A stretch of 64,000 nucleotides of DNA. It comes from JBBCJM01 sp037190175 (GTDB taxonomy: Bacteria; Pseudomonadota; Alphaproteobacteria; Rhodobacterales; Rhodobacteraceae). The translations under genes were made by a program, and so were the position numbers. The stretch spans positions 42,877 through 106,876 of the forward strand of contig JBBCJM010000048.1 in the NCBI GenBank assembly GCA_037190175.1, read 5' to 3'. Below the pieces are notes generated by a model. That model was given only the letters and a program-made list of their open reading frames with translations. It was not told where the DNA came from and did not search any database. This document shows positions 7,901-16,009 of this stretch, in pieces. The first letter of the stretch is position 1. The number at the start of each line of letters is the position of its first letter.

Positions 7901-10491
7901 TCACCGCCACCTATACGGTGACCCAGGCCGACATCGACGCCGGCGAGGTGGTGAACACCGCCACCGCCACCGGCACCCCGCCGACCGGGCCGGATGTAAG
8001 CGACATCTCCGGCACCACCACGGGCGATGACGATCCCACGCTGGTCCCGCTGGACCGCCAGCCCTCGATCGCGCTGGTGAAGGCGGCGGACGCCTCGGGC
8101 CTGGGCTCGCCCCCGGCCCCGGGCGAGGTGATTGCCTACAGCTTCGCGGTGACCAACACCGGCAACGTGACGCTGAACGGCGTGACCATCGCCGACCTCC
8201 TCCTGGGCATCGTGCTGAGCGGCGGGCCGGTGACGCTGGCCCCGGGCCAGACCGATGCCACCACCTTCACCGCCACCTATGCGGTGACGCAGGCCGATAT
8301 CGACGCCGGCGAGGTGGTCAATACCGCCACCGCCACCGGCACCCCGCCCACCGGGCCGGATGTGTCGGATATCTCCGGCACCACCACCGGCGACGACGAC
8401 CCGACGCTGGTGCCGCTGGACCGCCAGCCCGGGATCGAACTGGTCAAGACCGCCGATACCTCGGGCGTCGAGGCCGGGGCCGAGCCGGGCGACGTGATCC
8501 CCTATGCCTTCACCGTCACCAACACCGGCAACGTCACCCTGACCGGCGTCACCATCACCGACCTGCTGCCGGGCCTGGTGATGAGCGGCGGGCCGATCAC
8601 GCTGATCCCCGGGCAGGTCGACGCCACCACCTTCACCGCCACCTATGCGGTGACCCCGGCGGATATCATGGTCGGCACGCTGACCAATACCGCCACGGTC
8701 ACCGGCACCTGGGCCGGCGGCACGGTCAGCGACGACGACACCGTGGAGGCGGTGATCGGCCGCATCGAGGCGCTGCCCGAGACCTTCGTCCCCTTCGCGA
8801 CCGACGGCGGCACCACCACGATCACCATGCTGACCTCGGACACCCTGAACGGGCAGCCGGCGACGCTGGACAACGTGGTGATCACCGTGCTGGCGGCCGA
8901 TCCGGGCGTCACGCTGGACACCTCCACCGGGCTCATCACGCTGGCCCCCGGCCAGCCGGCCGGGCCGCACGAGGTGACCTATCGCATCTGCAGCGCGGCG
9001 GTCCCCACCCTGTGCAGCGAGACGGTGGAAACCGTGGTGCAGCTGCCGATCCCCGGCATCCGCGCGGTCAAGACCGAGACGCTGGTGGACAACGGCGACG
9101 GCGTGCGCGGCGCGGGCGACCGCATCGACTATGCGATCACGGTGCAGAACACCGGCAACGTGCCGCTGACCGGGCTGACGCTGGTCGACACCATCACCAC
9201 CCTGGCCGGGACGCCGCTGGCGCTGGACAGCGGGCCCACCTTCGTCTCGGCCGACCAGGGCTCCCCCGCGGGCGACCTGGCCATCGGCGAGACCGCGACC
9301 TATGTGGCCAGCCATACCGTGGCCGCAACCTCGGTCACCGCCGGCGGGATCGAGAACACCGTGACCGCCACGGCGACCGAGGTCTTCGGCCCCGGGGTGC
9401 CCGGCACGCCCGGCACCGTCAGCGACGTGTCCGACAACGGCATCGACACCGACGGCAACACCGAGGACGACCCGACCGTCACGCTGTTCGACCCGCTGAT
9501 CGTGGCCTCGGGGCTGGGGCTGGAGAAGACCACGCCCCGCGGGGTGGTGCAGCGCGGCGCGGCGGTGCCCTATACGCTGACGCTGACCAACGCGACCCCC
9601 ACCGTGGCGCTGGTCGACATCGTGGACGTGCTGCCGCCGGGCTTCCTCTACATCCCCGGCACCGCGACGCTGGGCGGCATGCCCATCGACGTGCAGGTCG
9701 AGGGCCGCATCGTCACCTGGCCCAGCGTGGCGATCCCGGCGCAGGGCGAGATCGTCGCCACCCTGACCGCGCGGGTGCCCACCGGCGCCCAGCCCGGCGA
9801 GCACGTGAACCGCGCCCGCCTGCTGGCGCCCGACAGCGGCGCGGCGCTGACGCCCGACGCCCAGGCCACGGGGCGCAGCCTGCCCGCGCCGGCGTTCGAC
9901 TGCGGCGACGTGCTCGGCAAGGTCTTCGACGACCGGAACCGCGACGGCTACCAGAACCAGGGCGAGCCCGGGCTGCCGGCCGTCAGGCTGGCCGGGGTGG
10001 ACGGCACGATCATCACCACCGACCAGTTCGGCCGCTATCACGTGCCCTGCGCGATGCTGCCGCTGGACCGGGGCTCGAACTTCATCCTGAAGCTCGACAC
10101 CCGCTCGCTGCCCGCCGGCTATCGGGTGACCACCGAGAACCCGCGGGTGGTGCGCCTGACCCCGGGCAAGATGACCGAGCTGAACTTCGGCGCCTCGATC
10201 ACCCGGGTGGTGCGGATGGACCTGTCCGAACGCGCCTTCGTGGCCGGGCAGGGCGGCCGGGCCGAGCCCTCGGCCGAGTTGCGGGCGGGGATCGCCACCC
10301 TGCTGCCCCGGATCGCGGGCGAGCCGGTGAACCTGCGGCTGGCCTTCCATCTGGCCAGGGGCGCGGGGGGCGAGGAGGTGCGGCGCGCCAACGGGCTGAT
10401 GGATGTGGTCGAGCGGCTGATCCGCGAGGAATGGCGCCGCGTCGGCCGGGTGAAACTTACGATTGAACGCACTTTGGTGCGCGAGGATTGA
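1960..10491 (+). CDS. Giant secreted DUF11/SdrD-type repeat protein (2843 aa)
   Basis: The chosen GTG start at 1960 follows a G-rich ribosome site and gives a signal peptide (RRSAVRSCL..., cleavage after ATPALA, about residue 38). The rest is a rod of Ig-like beta-sandwich repeats. The first half is at least nine DUF11/TIGR01451-type repeats with the signature D-x-x-P-x-G and N-N-x-A-x. A DxDxDGxxD-type SdrD B-like domain lies near 5320-5640, seven repeats beginning L-V-K-x-A-D fill 6229-8745, and a second SdrD/carboxypeptidase-regulatory-like domain begins near 9907 (GKVFDDRNRDG). The last about 90 residues have an OmpA-like helix-strand pattern (inference). Such proteins are surface structures or adhesins; no enzymatic domain was seen. 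Its stop is 1 base before the next gene, an outer-membrane barrel, suggesting a shared job. Confidence 0.8.
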   Translation: MFEQFARGRSLRRSAVRSCLAALAMAAGMAAATPALADHDWIVNMNDTGSDPIPAGGVINYNVTVSNDGPDAAPASSVTITVPAGATLTGTTGGISSCLPLPLAGPGTATCPLPPLADGASVAFVVQMQTVSQQVLTAGISVPVAGDRDPANNAATETTTVTQGADVSLTVTGPATAAAGSPVNYTYTVQNNGPDAVGSVVVSFPVPEGLTALSPPSGCSLTAGTYRCTVPGPIAVGGSAQVVLGGQIAAASGSTVSMVASVGGGIPLDPRPENDAASFATAVTAGSDLSITKSRSPAGAVLVGDPVTFTLHGRYTGDSPNGLVITDTLPANYAIQSVTPAPGSGWTCSVAGQTVSCLRATGAGPGALVSLGQIQIVADTVSAGGPVNQATIAAGGPADPVPGNNTATDGGAVIMLPTVDLRADKTGPEPALMVMGQPYEFQMSAWNDGNSPFWGTAILTDTLPAGMTATGYNLPAGWNCAPAAPQAGPVAITCQRVYTPAEPLAAGDSTATLVITAEATVEGVLTNSLTVASPDGNIADANPGNNTATYTVTAATGGNSVDIEARKTALHPTVVAGDTQTYRIEVTNAAGPGASTAITLTDDLTGLINSATGPVDAGIVSMDVYPGIAAGMSCAIAPSGGTSARLTCTIPALPVCASGGDCPVVEVTVRPGGDGGARTNRARAISSEVPDPDLTNNTAEAGFAVTPRADVALFKQASPATATAGQNLTWLLTARNLPNGLSSAAGVAVADTLPHGLTFLSAVPSTGSCTLAPAAGSVTGPGNDQLACTLGTLGNGVQQTVLITVRPNTATWGTTLTNTAAVSTTTPEDNTANNSAVSAVDVEAPRVDLLVNKTDSIDPLTVGDDTVYTITVTNNGPSAAEDVRVIDTMPASGMTYQAHGVSGDGSCGTVPAVGSVGGTLECSFPVLLAGQTQTVTVTARGTAKGVRLNSVTVSSTEVAAGFETNIANNTETETTTVRTRADLEVVSKTAVPAVVNLNDDFEFVIRVRNNTGPGLAEADGVTVADTLPAGMRLVGTPTVTTLSGSLTTPECTGAALATSFECTFVSVSAAAEFEIRVPVEVVTVASLPATLTNSATVSTTGSFDPVPGNNTNSGNVTVASSSVAGQLFRDFDDDGVRDAEDTGVGGITLTLTGTSFDGQPVTRTVTTAANGSYVFPYLPEGTYQISRGTIAETYLNPGRSVVGTASGTAASATLIQNIALSAAAVETGYDFTVIPVARVGLAKERLSGPTINPDGSFVTTFRLRVRNFSLEPLVDVQVTDPLAGTAPLFGSHVALAAPATDPMALGTYTVLAAPTGNCGGFNASFNGAGDTTLASGVTIAAGATCTIDVTLRVLPTAPRPAGGYLNSATVTGTGALTGQNPGNNPQLTDVSHNGTNPDPNGNGRATDPGENAPTPVNPAYAPAVALVKTATLSGGTANALPGDTISYAFTVTNTGNVTLTGLAITEETLPGVTLSGGPIASLAPGASDSTTITATYIVTQDDIDAGEVVNSARVAGSDPFGTVVEDVSGTAATNDTPTVTPLPREVSLAVVKTADDSALNSPTRVGDAITYGFTLRNTGTVTLTGIALTDAKLGVTLTGGPIATLAPGAEDAATFTATYLVTQADIDAGEVVNTAIATGEGPQGQVVTDASGSDFDNDEPTVVPLDPAPAVALVKTADASALSDPPQAGEVVTYHFAITNTGNVTLHDLVIAEELLPGVALSGGPVQGLAPGDTDAVTITGTYALTLADLDAGEVVNSARVTGRDQLGTPVEDVSGTAVDNDDPTEVPLRRAPAIALVKAADISAIGTPPAEFDLITYRFTVTNTGNVTLTGVEVTDPLLGGTVPGGPLTLTPGQSATLAADYPLSQGNLDDGEVINTATAEGTDPEGIVVTDISGTATDNDDPTVTPFVQQPGIALVKAADTSGLGSRPAAGEVIAYSFAVTNTGNVTLSGVTIADLLPGIVLSGGPITLTPGQTDATTFTATYTVTQADIDAGEVVNTATATGTPPTGPDVSDISGTTTGDDDPTLVPLDRQPSIALVKAADASGLGSPPAPGEVIAYSFAVTNTGNVTLNGVTIADLLLGIVLSGGPVTLAPGQTDATTFTATYAVTQADIDAGEVVNTATATGTPPTGPDVSDISGTTTGDDDPTLVPLDRQPGIELVKTADTSGVEAGAEPGDVIPYAFTVTNTGNVTLTGVTITDLLPGLVMSGGPITLIPGQVDATTFTATYAVTPADIMVGTLTNTATVTGTWAGGTVSDDDTVEAVIGRIEALPETFVPFATDGGTTTITMLTSDTLNGQPATLDNVVITVLAADPGVTLDTSTGLITLAPGQPAGPHEVTYRICSAAVPTLCSETVETVVQLPIPGIRAVKTETLVDNGDGVRGAGDRIDYAITVQNTGNVPLTGLTLVDTITTLAGTPLALDSGPTFVSADQGSPAGDLAIGETATYVASHTVAATSVTAGGIENTVTATATEVFGPGVPGTPGTVSDVSDNGIDTDGNTEDDPTVTLFDPLIVASGLGLEKTTPRGVVQRGAAVPYTLTLTNATPTVALVDIVDVLPPGFLYIPGTATLGGMPIDVQVEGRIVTWPSVAIPAQGEIVATLTARVPTGAQPGEHVNRARLLAPDSGAALTPDAQATGRSLPAPAFDCGDVLGKVFDDRNRDGYQNQGEPGLPAVRLAGVDGTIITTDQFGRYHVPCAMLPLDRGSNFILKLDTRSLPAGYRVTTENPRVVRLTPGKMTELNFGASITRVVRMDLSERAFVAGQGGRAEPSAELRAGIATLLPRIAGEPVNLRLAFHLARGAGGEEVRRANGLMDVVERLIREEWRRVGRVKLTIERTLVRED
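6229..8745 (+). repeat. Seven tandem in-frame repeats of about 122 codons inside the DUF11 gene
   Basis: Units begin at about 6229, 6601, 6970, 7342, 7702, 8068 and 8434. Each encodes L-V-K-x-A-D near its start, then T-N-T-G-N-V-T-L, then G-G-P and an acidic D-D-P-T end. Units five and six are exactly 366 bases apart and nearly identical in protein (most of about 122 residues), whereas units one to four are more diverged. This shows recent unit duplication by recombination or slippage. The array is coding and should vary in copy number between strains. Confidence 0.85.
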
Positions 10492-10492
10492 G

Positions 10493-13400
10493 ATGAGACA
10501 GCACCGCACCTTCGCCCGTCTGCTCGGTTCCGCCGCCCTTGCGCTGACCTGCGCCCTGCCCGCCGCCGCCGAGGATTGCGACGAGGCGCTGGTCCCCCAG
10601 CCGCCCGACTGCCGCCGGCAGAACGCCGATGTCGTGGTCTCGATGCCGGTGGGCCGGAACGCCGAACTGATCCGCTCGCCCGGGGGGCTGGGCGCGCCCG
10701 GCTTCTCGATCTCGATCGACAACGAGACGGTGGCGGGCAGCCCGCTTCCGCGCGACCCGCGGCGGGCGGCCGACATGGCGGCGGCGGCGGCCTCGGTCGA
10801 CCTGCGCTATGACGGGCTGATCGCCCGGCGCTACCTGAACGTCTCGACCGCCGACCTGCGGGCGGGCTACCGGGCGGGCGAGGCGGTGCGCTTCCGCACC
10901 TCGTCGAACTATCCCGCCTGGGTGCGCCGGGCCGAGGTGCGGGTGATCGACCGCACCGCCCGGGGCCGGCCGGTGGTGGCGGTGCTGCCCGCGCGGCCCA
11001 ACGGCACGGTGGACTGGCGGATGCCGGCCGACGGCGGCGGCGAATACGCCTATGTGCTGCGGGTCTACGACGACCACGGCCGCTATGACGAGACCGCGGC
11101 GCTGCCGCTGGACCGCACCGACCGGGCCTTCCCGACCCATGCGACCACCGCCCCGGTGATCGCCGCCGGCGAGGCCGAGGACCGCACCCGCCTGCGGATG
11201 ATCCCGCAGGGCGGCGGCGCGGTCACCGTTTCGGGGCAGGGCGCGCAGGGCCGCCGGGTGCTGGTGATGGGCGAGGAGGTTCCGGTGGATGCCGCCGGCC
11301 GCTTCGTGGTCAGCCGCATCCTGCCCGCGGGCGACCATGTGGTCGAGGTGCAGGTGGGCGACCGGCGCATCCTGCGCGACGTGAGCGTGCCGCGCTCGGA
11401 ATGGTTCTACGTGGGGCTGGTGGACCTGACCTTCGGCCGCCGGCTGAAGGACGATCTCGACGCCGCCGACCCCGATTACGAACGCACCTACCTCGACGGC
11501 CGGCTGGCCGGCTATGCCAAGGGCCGCACCGCGGGGGGCGTGGGCGTGACCGTCTCGGTCGATACCGGCGAGGGGCGGCTGAAGGACGCCTTCCGCCGGC
11601 TGGACCGCAAGGACCCCCGCCACCTGCTGAAGCGGCTGGACGCCGAGGACACCTATCCGACCTATGGCGACGACAGCACCGCCTATGACGACGCGCCGAC
11701 CTCGGGCCGGTTCTACGTCCGGGTGGAAAAGGAAGGCTCCTCGCTGACCTGGGGCGACTTCAAGACCGACATCCGCGGCACCGAATTCCTGCGGCAGAGC
11801 CGCTCGCTCTACGGGGCGGAGCTGAAATGGGTCTCGCGCCGGACGGTGGCGGGGGGCGACGCGCGGGTGGCGGTCTCGGCCTATGCCGCCAACCCCGACA
11901 CGCTGCCCCAGCGCGACATCCTGCGCGGCACCGGCGGCTCGGTCTATTTCCTGTCGCGGCAGGATCTGAACGGCGGGTCCGAGACGGTGACCGTCGAGGT
12001 GGTGGACCCCGACACCGGCCGGGTGGTGCAGCGCCGCCGGCTGGCCGAGGGGGTGGACTACGACATCGACTATCTGCAGGGCGTCATCCTGCTGGCCCAG
12101 CCCCTGGGCAGTTCGGCGGGCGGCGGGCTGATCGGCGACGGCTCGCCCGGCGCCCATGATGTCAACCTGGTGGTGCAGTACGAATACACCCCCGCCACCG
12201 GCAGCCTTTCGGGCTCGGCCCTGGGCGGGCGGGCCGAGGTCTGGGCCACCGACGCGCTGCGGCTGGGCGTCACCGCCATGACGGAATCGACCGGCACCGC
12301 CGACCAGAAGACGGCGGGCGTCGACCTGCGCTACAATCTGGGCGCGCTCAGCTATGTCGAGGCCGAGCTGGCCAGCACCGAGGGGCCGGGCTTCGGCCGC
12401 GCGATCTCGACCGACGGCGGGCTCACCATCGACCGCGACGGGGTGGCGGGCGCGGGCAGGGCGCAGGCCTATCGGTTCGAGACCTATCTGGATCTGGCCG
12501 AAATGGGCCTCGGCCGCCCGGGATCGTTCGAACTCTACGCCGAGCGCAAGGAGGCCGGGTTCTCCACCCTGACCGAGGACATCACCCGCGACCAGAGCCT
12601 GCTGGGCATCAAGGCCCGCGTCGAGGCCACGCCGCGGCTGGCCTTCGCCGTGGAGGCCGAGACCTTCCGCCGCGACGGCGGCGACCGCAAGGACAGCGCG
12701 GAACTGGCCTTCAGCTACAAGCTGAACGCGGCCTGGACGCTGGAGGCCGGCGTGGCGGTGCTGGACAAGGTGACGCTGGGCCGGCCCGACCAGACCGGCC
12801 GGCGCACCGATCTGGGCGCCCGGGTGACCTACAGGCCCGGCGAGGACTGGAGCGCCTATGTCTTCGGCCAGGTCACGCTGGCCGAGAGCGGGGGGCTGGG
12901 CAACAACGACCGCATCGGCTTCGGCGGGGATTATCGCTTCGGCGAGAAGCTGAAGCTTTCGGCCGAGGTCTCGGACGGCGCCAAGGGGGCGGGCGGCCAT
13001 GCGGTGGTGACCTATTCGCCCAGCGCCGACAACGAGATCTACTTCGGCTATACGCTCGACCCCACCCGCACCGGGGCGGGCTATGATCTGGTCGGCCGCG
13101 ACCGCGGGCAGGTGGTGCTGGGCGGGCGCTACCGCTATGACGAACACCTGTCCAGCTATGCGGAAAACAACTGGGATCTCTTCGGCGACCGCCGCTCGCT
13201 GGCCCGCAGCTATGGCGTGACCTATACGCCCGATGCGGTCTGGACCTTCTCGGGCGGGATGGAGGTGGGCGAGGTCCGCGACCCGGCGAACGGCGATTTC
13301 GACCGCCGCGCGGTGTCCTTCGGCATGGCCTATGCGGGGCCCGAGCGGCAGTCGGCCCGGCTGCGGGTGGAATACCGCACCGAGGACGGCGTGGGCCTGA

Positions 13401-14044
13401 CCCGCGACCGGCGGACCTGGGCGGTCTCGGGCGGCTACGAATACAAGGTCAGCGACGACTGGCGCTTCCTGGCCAATCTCGACGCGCTGGTCTCGCGCAG
13501 CGACGAGGATGCCTTCCGCGACGGCGAGTATGTCGAGGCGAGCCTGGGCTATGCCTATCGCCCGGTGCTGAACGACCGGCTGAACATGCTGGCGCGCTAT
13601 ACCTATCTGCGCGACCTGCCGGGGATGAACCAGCGCAACGCCAACGGCGACGAGGCGGGGCCGAAGCAGATCAGCCACGTCCTTTCGGTCGATGCCAACT
13701 ACGACCTCTCGCCCAAGCTGACGGTCGGGGGCAAGTACGCGCTGCGGATCTCCGAGGTGGCCGACCGCGGCACCGATGCCTTCGACCGCCAGCGGGCGCA
13801 TCTGGGCATCCTGCGGCTGGACTGGCACGTGGTGCACAAGTGGGACGCGCTGGCCGAGGGCCGCATCCTGCGCACCCAGGGCATCGGCCTGACCGAGACC
13901 GGCGCGCTCCTGGGCCTCTATCGCCACGTGGGCAACAACGCCAAGGTGGGGCTGGGCTACGAATGGGGCCGGGTCTCGGACGACGCGACCCGGATCGACT
14001 ATCACGCGCGCGGGCTGTTCCTGAACGTGATCGCCAAGTTCTGA
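10493..14044 (+). CDS. Large outer-membrane beta-barrel protein paired with the DUF11 protein
   Basis: Protein of 1183 residues. The ATG at 10493 lies one base after the DUF11 stop and begins a clear signal peptide (MRQHRTFARLLGSAALALTC, cleaved after AAA). The first 300 residues look like periplasmic Ig-like segments; a motif resembling D-Y-D-I-D-Y-x-x-G, known from SprA-like and other surface proteins, occurs near residue 520. From about residue 560 the sequence alternates polar and aromatic/hydrophobic residues in many strands, and the protein ends in F as expected for a BAM-inserted barrel. No TonB box or plug was recognised. It may anchor or export the giant repeat protein encoded immediately upstream (inference from position). 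Confidence 0.72.
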   Translation: MRQHRTFARLLGSAALALTCALPAAAEDCDEALVPQPPDCRRQNADVVVSMPVGRNAELIRSPGGLGAPGFSISIDNETVAGSPLPRDPRRAADMAAAAASVDLRYDGLIARRYLNVSTADLRAGYRAGEAVRFRTSSNYPAWVRRAEVRVIDRTARGRPVVAVLPARPNGTVDWRMPADGGGEYAYVLRVYDDHGRYDETAALPLDRTDRAFPTHATTAPVIAAGEAEDRTRLRMIPQGGGAVTVSGQGAQGRRVLVMGEEVPVDAAGRFVVSRILPAGDHVVEVQVGDRRILRDVSVPRSEWFYVGLVDLTFGRRLKDDLDAADPDYERTYLDGRLAGYAKGRTAGGVGVTVSVDTGEGRLKDAFRRLDRKDPRHLLKRLDAEDTYPTYGDDSTAYDDAPTSGRFYVRVEKEGSSLTWGDFKTDIRGTEFLRQSRSLYGAELKWVSRRTVAGGDARVAVSAYAANPDTLPQRDILRGTGGSVYFLSRQDLNGGSETVTVEVVDPDTGRVVQRRRLAEGVDYDIDYLQGVILLAQPLGSSAGGGLIGDGSPGAHDVNLVVQYEYTPATGSLSGSALGGRAEVWATDALRLGVTAMTESTGTADQKTAGVDLRYNLGALSYVEAELASTEGPGFGRAISTDGGLTIDRDGVAGAGRAQAYRFETYLDLAEMGLGRPGSFELYAERKEAGFSTLTEDITRDQSLLGIKARVEATPRLAFAVEAETFRRDGGDRKDSAELAFSYKLNAAWTLEAGVAVLDKVTLGRPDQTGRRTDLGARVTYRPGEDWSAYVFGQVTLAESGGLGNNDRIGFGGDYRFGEKLKLSAEVSDGAKGAGGHAVVTYSPSADNEIYFGYTLDPTRTGAGYDLVGRDRGQVVLGGRYRYDEHLSSYAENNWDLFGDRRSLARSYGVTYTPDAVWTFSGGMEVGEVRDPANGDFDRRAVSFGMAYAGPERQSARLRVEYRTEDGVGLTRDRRTWAVSGGYEYKVSDDWRFLANLDALVSRSDEDAFRDGEYVEASLGYAYRPVLNDRLNMLARYTYLRDLPGMNQRNANGDEAGPKQISHVLSVDANYDLSPKLTVGGKYALRISEVADRGTDAFDRQRAHLGILRLDWHVVHKWDALAEGRILRTQGIGLTETGALLGLYRHVGNNAKVGLGYEWGRVSDDATRIDYHARGLFLNVIAKF

Positions 14045-14222
14045 GGCCGGACGCCACGGGCTCACCGGCCCGCCGGGGCGCATTCGGCGAAGAACCCCCG
14101 GGGTTGTGGAATCGGCCCGCCGCCGGCCAAGGTCGGCCCGTCGCCGCGCGTCCCGTGGTCGGGGCCCGGCAGGAATGCGGCGCCCCGCCGCGCCGCGGAC
14201 AACCGACCGAAAGGACTTCGCC

Positions 14223-14747
14223 ATGAGAGAGCTGATCCTCGCCGCCATGCTGGCCCTTGGCGCGGCGGCCGCGCAGGCGCAGGGCACGGCCGATCTGTCG
14301 CGGCTCGACCGGATTTCCAGCGCCGAGATCATCGCCTCGGCCGAGGAACAGCATCCCGCGGCGCTCTATGTCCTGGCGGGCCGGCTGCTGGCCGCGGGCG
14401 AGGGGCAGGAGGCCGCGAAATGGATGTATGTCGCGCAGTTGCGCTATCGCATCCTGCTGGCCGCCGGGGCCGGCCACGACGCCCGCGTGCTGTTCTCGGC
14501 GCTGCACGAACAGGTGGGCCGGCCGGTCAACGAACATATCGGCGGCAATGTGGACGAATGGCTGGCCGCCATCGACGCCGCGCTGGACTGGGACGCGGCG
14601 CACGAGAACGCGGTCAACCCCAAGGCCACCCACGCCGCCGTCATCGAGCAGGAGCGGCAGGGCCTGGCCGGACTGCGCGCCCAGGTCGAGGAGAACCGCG
14701 ACCAGATCCCCCGCCTGCGCGAGGAGAACGGGCTGGAGAACCGCTGA
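14223..14747 (+). CDS. Small exported protein of unknown function
   Basis: Protein of 174 residues starting at an ATG preceded by GAAAGGA. A signal peptide (MRELILAAMLALGAAAAQAQ) is cleaved after about residue 20. The mature part is helical, with an alanine-rich stretch containing A-A-L-Y-V-L-A-G-R-L reminiscent of a TPR/Sel1-like helix pair, and a charged C-terminus ending LREENGLENR. No cysteine, enzyme motif or membrane helix is visible beyond the signal. It follows the barrel gene by 178 bases, which contain a short GC palindrome near 14093 but no T-run. I do not recognise a named family. Confidence 0.6.
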   Translation: MRELILAAMLALGAAAAQAQGTADLSRLDRISSAEIIASAEEQHPAALYVLAGRLLAAGEGQEAAKWMYVAQLRYRILLAAGAGHDARVLFSALHEQVGRPVNEHIGGNVDEWLAAIDAALDWDAAHENAVNPKATHAAVIEQERQGLAGLRAQVEENRDQIPRLREENGLENR

Positions 14748-14902
14748 CCCACGCCCGGCGGTTGTCCGCCCGGAACCGCCCCACCCGCGCGCGGGAAGCC
14801 GCGCATGTCGGGGTTTCCCCACTTTGGCCTGGCGGAAGATCCGGGTGTCCTTCCCTGGACCCGGGCGGCCTGCCCGGTCGCGACCAGACAGGAGGAGGCG
14901 AC

Positions 14903-16003
14903 ATGTCCCGGACCCTGCGGACCCTCGCGGCCGCCGCCGCGCTTGCCCCGGCCGCCCAGGCGCAGGACTACATGGGCATGGTCGAGCAATACGGCTGGAA
15001 CGTGCAGACCATCCTGCGCACCGAGATCCTGAACGATGCCGCCCGCCAGAGCATGAACCAGAGCCTCGGCCGGGTCACGCCCCCGGCCCCGCCAGCCATC
15101 TGGCCCGCCCATGTGACCGAGGCGACGGCGCCCGCCCATGTCTTCACCGTCGACGAGCTGGCCGCGATGCGCCACTCCGATCCCGACCGGATGCGCGCCC
15201 TGCTGGACGGGCGGGTGATCACCGTGCAGGGCCGGGTCGAGCGGCAGGACCGCACCGACAGGTCGTTCCGCCTGGCCGGGGCGCCCGAGGCGGGTTACGG
15301 GGTCTGGGCCCATTGGCGCCGCCCGGCCTTCGACCTGCCCGCACATGGCGCCACGGTTGCCCTGCGCGGCACGGCCGAGATGGAGCGGCGCAGCTATCTG
15401 ACCATGCGCGAGGCCGAGATCGTGGCGGCGAGGCCCGTCGCCCCCGTGCCCCCGCCCGTTGCCGGCGACGCCGCCCTGCGCTTCGCCCCCTCGGCCGAGG
15501 TGACGCGCGAGGTCAACGCCATGCTGGCCGAGGGGCTGGCCCCCGCGCTGGCCCCCGGCCGCACGGCGGGAGAGTTCCGCAGCCTGCTGGACAGCGGCCG
15601 GCTGCAGGCCGCATTCCGCCGGATCCTGGCCGCCGAGGGCTTTTCCGACACCGATCTGGGCGACGTGCTGGCGGCGCATCTGATCGTGCTCTGGCAGGTC
15701 GCCAACGACCGCGCCGACCTGAAGGAACCGCGGGGCTATCAGGCGATCCGTGCCGCCCTGCGCGACGCGCTGGTGGCGGGCGGCTGGGTCGCGCTGCTGA
15801 CCGATGCGCAGAAGCAGACCTATGCCGAGCTGATCGGCACCGGCTCGATGCTGATCGTGGCCCGCTATGTGGACGGCAAGCAGGCCGGCGATGCCGCGGC
15901 CGTGGCCCGGGCCGCCGCCGAGGCCCGCGACCTGGCGCTGGGCCATGCCGGCATCGACCTTCTGGCCCATGACCTGACGCCGGCCGGGCTGGTGCCGCGG
16001 TAG
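14903..16003 (+). CDS. Exported protein with OB-like segment, unknown function
   Basis: Protein of 366 residues from an ATG with a strong ribosome site (GGAGGAGG). A signal peptide ends at AAQAQ near residue 21. Residues about 85-160 read like an OB-fold of the tRNA_anti-like kind: a strand V-I-T-V-Q-G-R-V, then G-V-W-A-H-W, then A-T-V-A-L-R-G, ending in a methionine/arginine-rich strand. The C-terminal half is helical with conserved-looking L-I-V-L-W-Q-V-A-N-D and R-G-Y-Q-A-I-R and may belong to the DUF6683-type family (recalled, not verified). It is probably periplasmic. The gene stands between an unknown exported protein and a toxin-antitoxin locus. Confidence 0.6.
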   Translation: MSRTLRTLAAAAALAPAAQAQDYMGMVEQYGWNVQTILRTEILNDAARQSMNQSLGRVTPPAPPAIWPAHVTEATAPAHVFTVDELAAMRHSDPDRMRALLDGRVITVQGRVERQDRTDRSFRLAGAPEAGYGVWAHWRRPAFDLPAHGATVALRGTAEMERRSYLTMREAEIVAARPVAPVPPPVAGDAALRFAPSAEVTREVNAMLAEGLAPALAPGRTAGEFRSLLDSGRLQAAFRRILAAEGFSDTDLGDVLAAHLIVLWQVANDRADLKEPRGYQAIRAALRDALVAGGWVALLTDAQKQTYAELIGTGSMLIVARYVDGKQAGDAAAVARAAAEARDLALGHAGIDLLAHDLTPAGLVPR

Positions 16004-16009
16004 GGGGCA

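Noticed and set aside
6229..8745. Regular repeats that could look like a CRISPR or satellite array
   Set aside because: The units are 360-372 bases, in frame and code for Ig-like domains; there are no short identical repeats with unique spacers.
1861..10776. An open frame of almost 3000 codons on the minus strand opposite the DUF11 gene
   Set aside because: It mirrors the DUF11 gene, is rich in Gly, Arg, His and Gln with no domain, and is explained by GC-rich third positions. Similar long antisense frames occur opposite the barrel and AlkB/MutY genes.
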